Source of the DNA: Candidatus Heimdallarchaeota archaeon
Lineage (GTDB): Archaea > Asgardarchaeota > Heimdallarchaeia > JABLTI01
Direction: 5' to 3'
Assembly: GCA_018238155.1 (NCBI GenBank)
Contig: JABCTZ010000046.1
Coordinates: 186,001 to 250,000 of the forward strand
Length of the DNA: 64,000 nucleotides
Shown here: positions 61,832 through 64,000 of the stretch, piece after piece
Layout: the number at the start of each line of letters is the position of its first letter
How positions within the stretch are numbered: the first letter of the stretch is position 1
The notes under the pieces: model-generated
Databases searched by the model: none
What the model was told of the DNA's origin: nothing
What the model saw: the letters and a program-made list of their open reading frames with translations, nothing else
Translations under genes and position numbers: made by a program

Positions 61832-64000
61832 CTAAGCCCTCAAAGCATGAATAATATCTTGTTTGCTATATTTTATTACTGTTGGTAAAACTCCAACAAT
61901 CGCTACACAAGTCATTATAACTGGAAAGAGAATTATTTGTAAAATAGGTATAGTAACTGAAAATGGTATTATGTTATGTGAAGTTAGTAATGGCGTTATC
62001 AAGAATAATGTTGAGTAAGTAAATACTATTCCCAGAAGCATTCCAGCTAATGATGAACTTAGAGTTATTATTGACGTCTCTAACAGAATAAGTTTGGTAA
62101 TTTTTCTTTTTGATGCACCCATTGACATTGCAATAGCCACTTCATGCGTTCTTTGACTGATAGTAAAATCCGTGAACATTATTAACAACACTATTCCTAT
62201 ACCAGCTGTAATTATCCATTCAATATTGAAGAACGATAAAATATTTGGTATATAGGATTCTATGAACGCTCCCACAAAATCTTCATTCACAGCATTTGGG
62301 TTTACTGTTATTCCATTAAAAGCATTTTCAATCTCTTCTGCGATAGTATCTATATCATAATCAGGTAAGACACTTGCCAAAAAGAGTTTATTGAGCATAA
62401 TCTTCAATTCCTCTTTCACAAATTCCTCATTAATCAAGATAAAACCTTCATTTGGTTGAAACAATTCAATGTTTGGTCCATCAGCTAGTCCTAATCCAGG
62501 AGCTGAATTGATTATCCCAGCTATTTCAAACAATCTAAAGTAAGTTCCACCGGGCAAGTCCGCTACAGGTAATTGATCTCCAACAGTTAAATTCAGTCGT
62601 GTTGCTAATCCACTTCCAATTATTACTCCGTTTTCAATTTCAGCTAATGCTTGCAAAACTTCGAACGATTGTCCTTCCAGAAAACAGCTTTTATCCCATC
62701 TACCTATTCTTGAAAAAATAATCGGCTCTATACCATAGATCGTATAAACTTCAGAAACAACTCTACCTTCTGTTTTGAATATCGGTATAACTTCATTCAC
62801 ACCTTCAAATTGTGAGATGTTATTTTTGAAATCACTTTCAAGGGGGTAAGTAATAATTCGAAGCCCAGCGCCATTTTTGTATTCCAATTCCTTTATTTGA
62901 TTTTGATTTACAGATTCTGCAGATATTATTGAAAACATTATCACTGAAGAAACCATTACTAGTGCAAAAGTCATTGTACTTAGCTTTTTATTTTTACGTT
63001 TGAAGTTATTCATTAAAAAGAATGCATCATTGAAGATTAGTCTTCTGTATACTCCTTTTAACTTGGTTAGTACTTTGCTGTTCAATATATAGCTAATAAA
63101 CTGTGCACCAAATACCATTAGAATGCAAAATAGAATAAACGTATATCCTGCCGAGAGTGTACTAGAAAAATCATAGTAATCTGATGCCATAACATTCCTA
63201 ATTGTATCTATTAATGAAAATATTAAGGCAATAATAACAATTACAGCTAATCCTATATTGATGCTCATAAAAATATTCTTCTGGAATTTCTCTCTACTTT
63301 CATCTCCATCTATAGTATCTTTACTTTTAAGTGCAACTTCCCACCAAATTTTGAATGACGAGTATCCTACCAAAATAACTAGAAAAGCTAACGAAGTTAG
63401 TATTGTGAAACCAGGTGCCATATCCATATTTGTTAAAAATTTTACAAAAACAGTTCCCGAAAATTCTCCCTCAGAAAATGAAGGAATGATAGCCGCAGAA
63501 AAATAAGCTGTTAGCACACCTAATAATATTCCGATAATCGAAACGATGAGAAATTCTACAATGAAGAGAAACAGAATCTGTCCTGCATCTGCACCTCTAT
63601 CTCTGAACAAATTAACTTGCCCACGTCTCGATTCAACTTCAATGTTAACCATGAAAATTGTTAATATTAACCCAACGATTATAACTGGTACCATAAAAAC
63701 GGTTGTAATAGATGCTCGTGAATAAGCATTCTGAAGAGCGACTATTGGGTCTGCGAGGATATAAACATAGACATTAGGAAAGTTCGCTGCAATATTTTCT
63801 GAAAAAAGAGTCATCTTCTCGACGACACTATTAAGACCATCTTTACCCAACAACTCTTGATTAAACCTTACAAAGAAAATATAGGGAATATCATTATCAA
63901 CCATTTGCGTGAGATTTACTTGTTGTACTTGTGTTAATGGGAAAAGAATTGAATCTGACAACTCTTCTAAATCAATAACTGAGTGAATTATTGAAACACC
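61832..64000 (-). CDS. FtsX/MacB-type ABC permease (N-terminus outside the window)
   Basis: The frame is open to the window end; the first 13 codons before the in-frame TTG at 63961 continue it, so the gene is truncated here. 722 residues are visible: two FtsX-like permease units, with IVELLI-type helices at the N-terminal side, a large outside domain of about 230 residues (GVNEVIPIFKTEGR, IIGSGLATRLNLTVGDQLPV) and the C-terminal three-helix unit RTHEVAIAMSMGASKRKIT. Such permeases move lipids or lipoproteins or transmit force, with a separate ATPase. The ATPase is not in the window. A T-rich sequence follows its stop. Confidence 0.85.
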   Translation of the reverse strand, partial: GVSIIHSVIDLEELSDSILFPLTQVQQVNLTQMVDNDIPYIFFVRFNQELLGKDGLNSVVEKMTLFSENIAANFPNVYVYILADPIVALQNAYSRASITTVFMVPVIIVGLILTIFMVNIEVESRRGQVNLFRDRGADAGQILFLFIVEFLIVSIIGILLGVLTAYFSAAIIPSFSEGEFSGTVFVKFLTNMDMAPGFTILTSLAFLVILVGYSSFKIWWEVALKSKDTIDGDESREKFQKNIFMSINIGLAVIVIIALIFSLIDTIRNVMASDYYDFSSTLSAGYTFILFCILMVFGAQFISYILNSKVLTKLKGVYRRLIFNDAFFLMNNFKRKNKKLSTMTFALVMVSSVIMFSIISAESVNQNQIKELEYKNGAGLRIITYPLESDFKNNISQFEGVNEVIPIFKTEGRVVSEVYTIYGIEPIIFSRIGRWDKSCFLEGQSFEVLQALAEIENGVIIGSGLATRLNLTVGDQLPVADLPGGTYFRLFEIAGIINSAPGLGLADGPNIELFQPNEGFILINEEFVKEELKIMLNKLFLASVLPDYDIDTIAEEIENAFNGITVNPNAVNEDFVGAFIESYIPNILSFFNIEWIITAGIGIVLLIMFTDFTISQRTHEVAIAMSMGASKRKITKLILLETSIITLSSSLAGMLLGIVFTYSTLFLITPLLTSHNIIPFSVTIPILQIILFPVIMTCVAIVGVLPTVIKYSKQDIIHALRA

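Noticed and set aside
1..64000. tRNA, rRNA or CRISPR array
   Set aside because: No T-loop-like GGTTCRAAUCC strings with matching acceptor stems, no rRNA blocks and no regularly spaced repeats were seen by eye; a short intron-containing tRNA cannot be fully excluded.

Overview
The window reads as a chromosomal segment of an Asgard archaeon, possibly of the Heimdallarchaeia (that finer placement is tentative). Archaeal information-processing genes are present: a TATA-binding protein, a family-B DNA polymerase with a PCNA-binding tail, NurA, HARP-type RNase P and beta-RFAP synthase of methanopterin synthesis. They sit beside eukaryote-like genes typical of Asgards: a two-domain gelsolin, an ESCRT-II EAP30 (Vps22/36-like) protein, an Arf-like GTPase and a membrane protein with a C-terminal RING-like finger. 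The DNA is AT-rich. Many starts are TTG or GTG with a clear Shine-Dalgarno sequence, promoters show TATA boxes, and many gene ends carry a hairpin next to T-rich DNA.

Layout. 1-8.3 kb: end of a surface protein, a REC/degenerate-kinase protein, two tandem paralogous surface proteins, an unknown protein and a secreted subtilisin-like protease. 8.4-11.1 kb: accessory patch with a TumE-like toxin-antitoxin pair, decayed DNA bounded by imperfect 19-bp direct repeats, a cupin and a THEP1-type NTPase. 11.3-16 kb: zinc-ribbon membrane protein, GNAT acetyltransferase, EAP30 protein, a structured RNA or leader candidate, CYTH protein and SDR. 16-21.3 kb: minus-strand pair of a von Willebrand A surface protein and a large single-pass protein ending in an alpha-helical region, zinc ribbon and RING-like finger. 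21.5-28.2 kb: D-serine dehydratase/D-threonine aldolase-like enzyme, an unusual hydrophobic surface protein, a saccharopine-dehydrogenase-like enzyme and an hflX-membrane protein-phosphatase operon. 28.4-34 kb: TPR, NurA, Arf-like GTPase with Cys-rich tail, DNA polymerase B. 34-42 kb: HAD phosphatase, membrane proteins, a secreted protein translationally coupled to a membrane-anchored winged-helix regulator, and a giant propeller/calcium-repeat surface protein. 42-51.9 kb: longin/roadblock-like protein, TPR, RHH regulator, fucose-isomerase-like enzyme, HARP, PspC, HIT, CrtC-like protein, DMT transporter, small zinc ribbon, YbjN-like protein, beta-RFAP synthase. 52-57.7 kb: small surface protein, gelsolin, TBP, and an isoleucyl-tRNA synthetase with atypical signature motifs. 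57.8-64 kb: membrane proteins, a substrate-binding protein that looks circularly permuted, and a truncated FtsX/MacB-type permease.

The window is rich in surface proteins with a signal peptide and a C-terminal membrane anchor followed by Lys/Arg. Several promoters carry inverted repeats near the TATA box or predicted start site. One half-site, ACTGTTCAG, occurs both upstream of the VWA/RING pair and upstream of the membrane-anchored regulator operon. No tRNA, rRNA, CRISPR array or intact insertion sequence was seen.
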